A stretch of 64,000 nt of DNA from Anoplopoma fimbria (taxonomy: Eukaryota; Chordata; Actinopteri; Perciformes; Anoplopomatidae): positions 29,913,676-29,977,675 of the forward strand of contig NC_072450.1 in assembly GCF_027596085.1 (NCBI RefSeq), in the 5' to 3' direction. A program made the translations under genes and the position numbers. Under the pieces are notes generated by a model. It was not told the origin of the DNA and searched no databases. It saw only the letters and a list, made by a program, of their open reading frames with translations. Positions 63,321 to 64,000 of the stretch are shown here, one piece after another. Position 1 is the stretch's first letter, and every line of letters starts with the position of its first letter.

Positions 63321-63948
63321 AATTCAATTCAATTCAGTTTATTTTGTATAGCCCAAAATCACAGATTACAAATTTGCCTCAGAGGGCTTTACAATCTGTA
63401 CACATGCAACATCCTCTGTCCCGGAACCCTCACACCCACACAGGAAAAACTCTCCTAAAAAACCCTTTAACAGGGAGGAAAAAGGAAGAAACCTATGGGA
63501 GAGCGACAGAGGAGGGATCCTTCTCCCAGGATGGACAGAATGCAATAGATGTCATGTGTACAGAATGAACAACATAAGAGAGTGACAACACATTCAATGT
63601 ATATGACATAAATGATTCATATAATCACAGTAGTAAGCAGAGTAACAAAGGAGAAAATCAAGACGACTTACAGCATAATAAAGCTAATAACAGCAGCAAT
63701 GAATATAGTAGAATTATAATAATGATAAGATAACATAAAACATGATAATCCTTTATTAGTCCCAAAGCGGGGAAATTTGCAGGATTACAGGAGCAGAGAG
63801 GATAGTGCAAAAAAGTAAAAAACAAGATCAAAACAAGTATTATAAATAAAAGGAGCAACGACTATAGTAGAATTAAAATAATGATATAGGGAATAGTATT
63901 AGGAATGTGACTAATAATAATAATGAAAGTAACAGTGTGTCAACCTAG
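63321..63948 (-). mobile_element. L2 3' end, copy D, with nested LINE tail
   Basis: The minus-strand L2 3' UTR is at 63321-63727. A 126-base tail of the Rex1/CR1-like LINE (63728-63853; GATAATCCTTTATTAGTCCC, GGGGAAATTTGCAGGATTAC) follows, and then L2 3' UTR resumes (63854-63948, with TAATAATAATAATGAAAGTA). The L2 segment AGTAGAATTATAATAATGAT occurs on both sides of the nested tail (63691-63727 and 63854-63886), so the tail is bounded by a target duplication of about 33 bases. Cut at the right by a SINE head. Confidence 0.88.
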
Positions 63949-64000
63949 GCTGCACGATGGTGTAGTGGTTAGCACTGTCGCCTCACAGCAAGAGGGGCGG
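63949..64000 (+). mobile_element. tRNA-derived SINE head, cut by window end
   Basis: Starts GGCTGCACGATGGTGTAGTG and has a box-A match TGGTGTAGTGG, then TTAGCACTGTCGCCTCACAG. This is the head of a common fish SINE different from the one at 59.5 kb. Its body and tail lie outside the window. Confidence 0.65.

Overview
This window looks like a non-coding stretch of a ray-finned (teleost, probably percomorph) fish nuclear chromosome. The basis is the mix of Tc1/mariner, L2, Rex1/CR1-like, L1, DIRS-like and Ty3/gypsy-like remnants with tRNA-derived SINEs and MITEs of types familiar from fish, very long CA/TG and ATT microsatellites, an AT-rich background, and no long open reading frame except transposon-derived ones. 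I could not recognise any exon of a host protein-coding gene. Family names come from recalled motifs, not from a database search.

Layout. 1-5.9 kb: mostly anonymous DNA, with a GC-rich block near 1.04-1.5 kb and two segments that could be conserved regulatory DNA. 5.87-6.72 kb: a fish MITE split by a LINE fragment plus an ATT tract. 9.95-10.29 kb: a promoter-like segment with two opposed CCAAT boxes. 11.4-12.2, 16.1-16.6, 33.8-34.3 and 34.6-35.2 kb: four copies of one non-autonomous DNA transposon family. 17.890-19.603 kb: an end-to-end Tc1-like transposon with TA duplications; its transposase is broken by a 75-bp in-frame insert copied from an L2 LINE. 21.6-24.6 kb: LINE fragment, G-quadruplex tract, MITE, SINE. 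25.98-27.83 and 31.99-33.26 kb: two 5'-truncated minus-strand L2 copies with a 177-bp tandem repeat in the 3' UTR. 30.75-31.72 kb: a 41-bp minisatellite. 34.4 kb: a gypsy integrase tail. 42.31-45.19 kb: a minus-strand composite of L2 3' end, Rex1/CR1-like LINE and DIRS-like fragment. 49.5-52.2 kb: interspersed repeats, a short telomeric tract and an ATT-linked duplicated repeat. 53.7-55.1 kb: a TACTGT-rich element enclosing two exon-like segments. 59.5 kb: a second SINE. 60.4-61.8 kb: a decayed L1. 63.3-64.0 kb: another L2 3' end with a nested LINE tail, then the head of a different SINE.

No genes here work together as a pathway. The informative content is transposon history: nested insertions, one LINE/LINE junction shared by two loci, and two separate signatures of template-switch or templated repair. 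I found no convincing new biological system; the strongest leads are the L2-templated insert in the transposase, the recurrent L2/Rex1 junction, the 44-bp perfect foldback in the Rex1-like LINE, and the exon-like pair at 54.0-54.5 kb.
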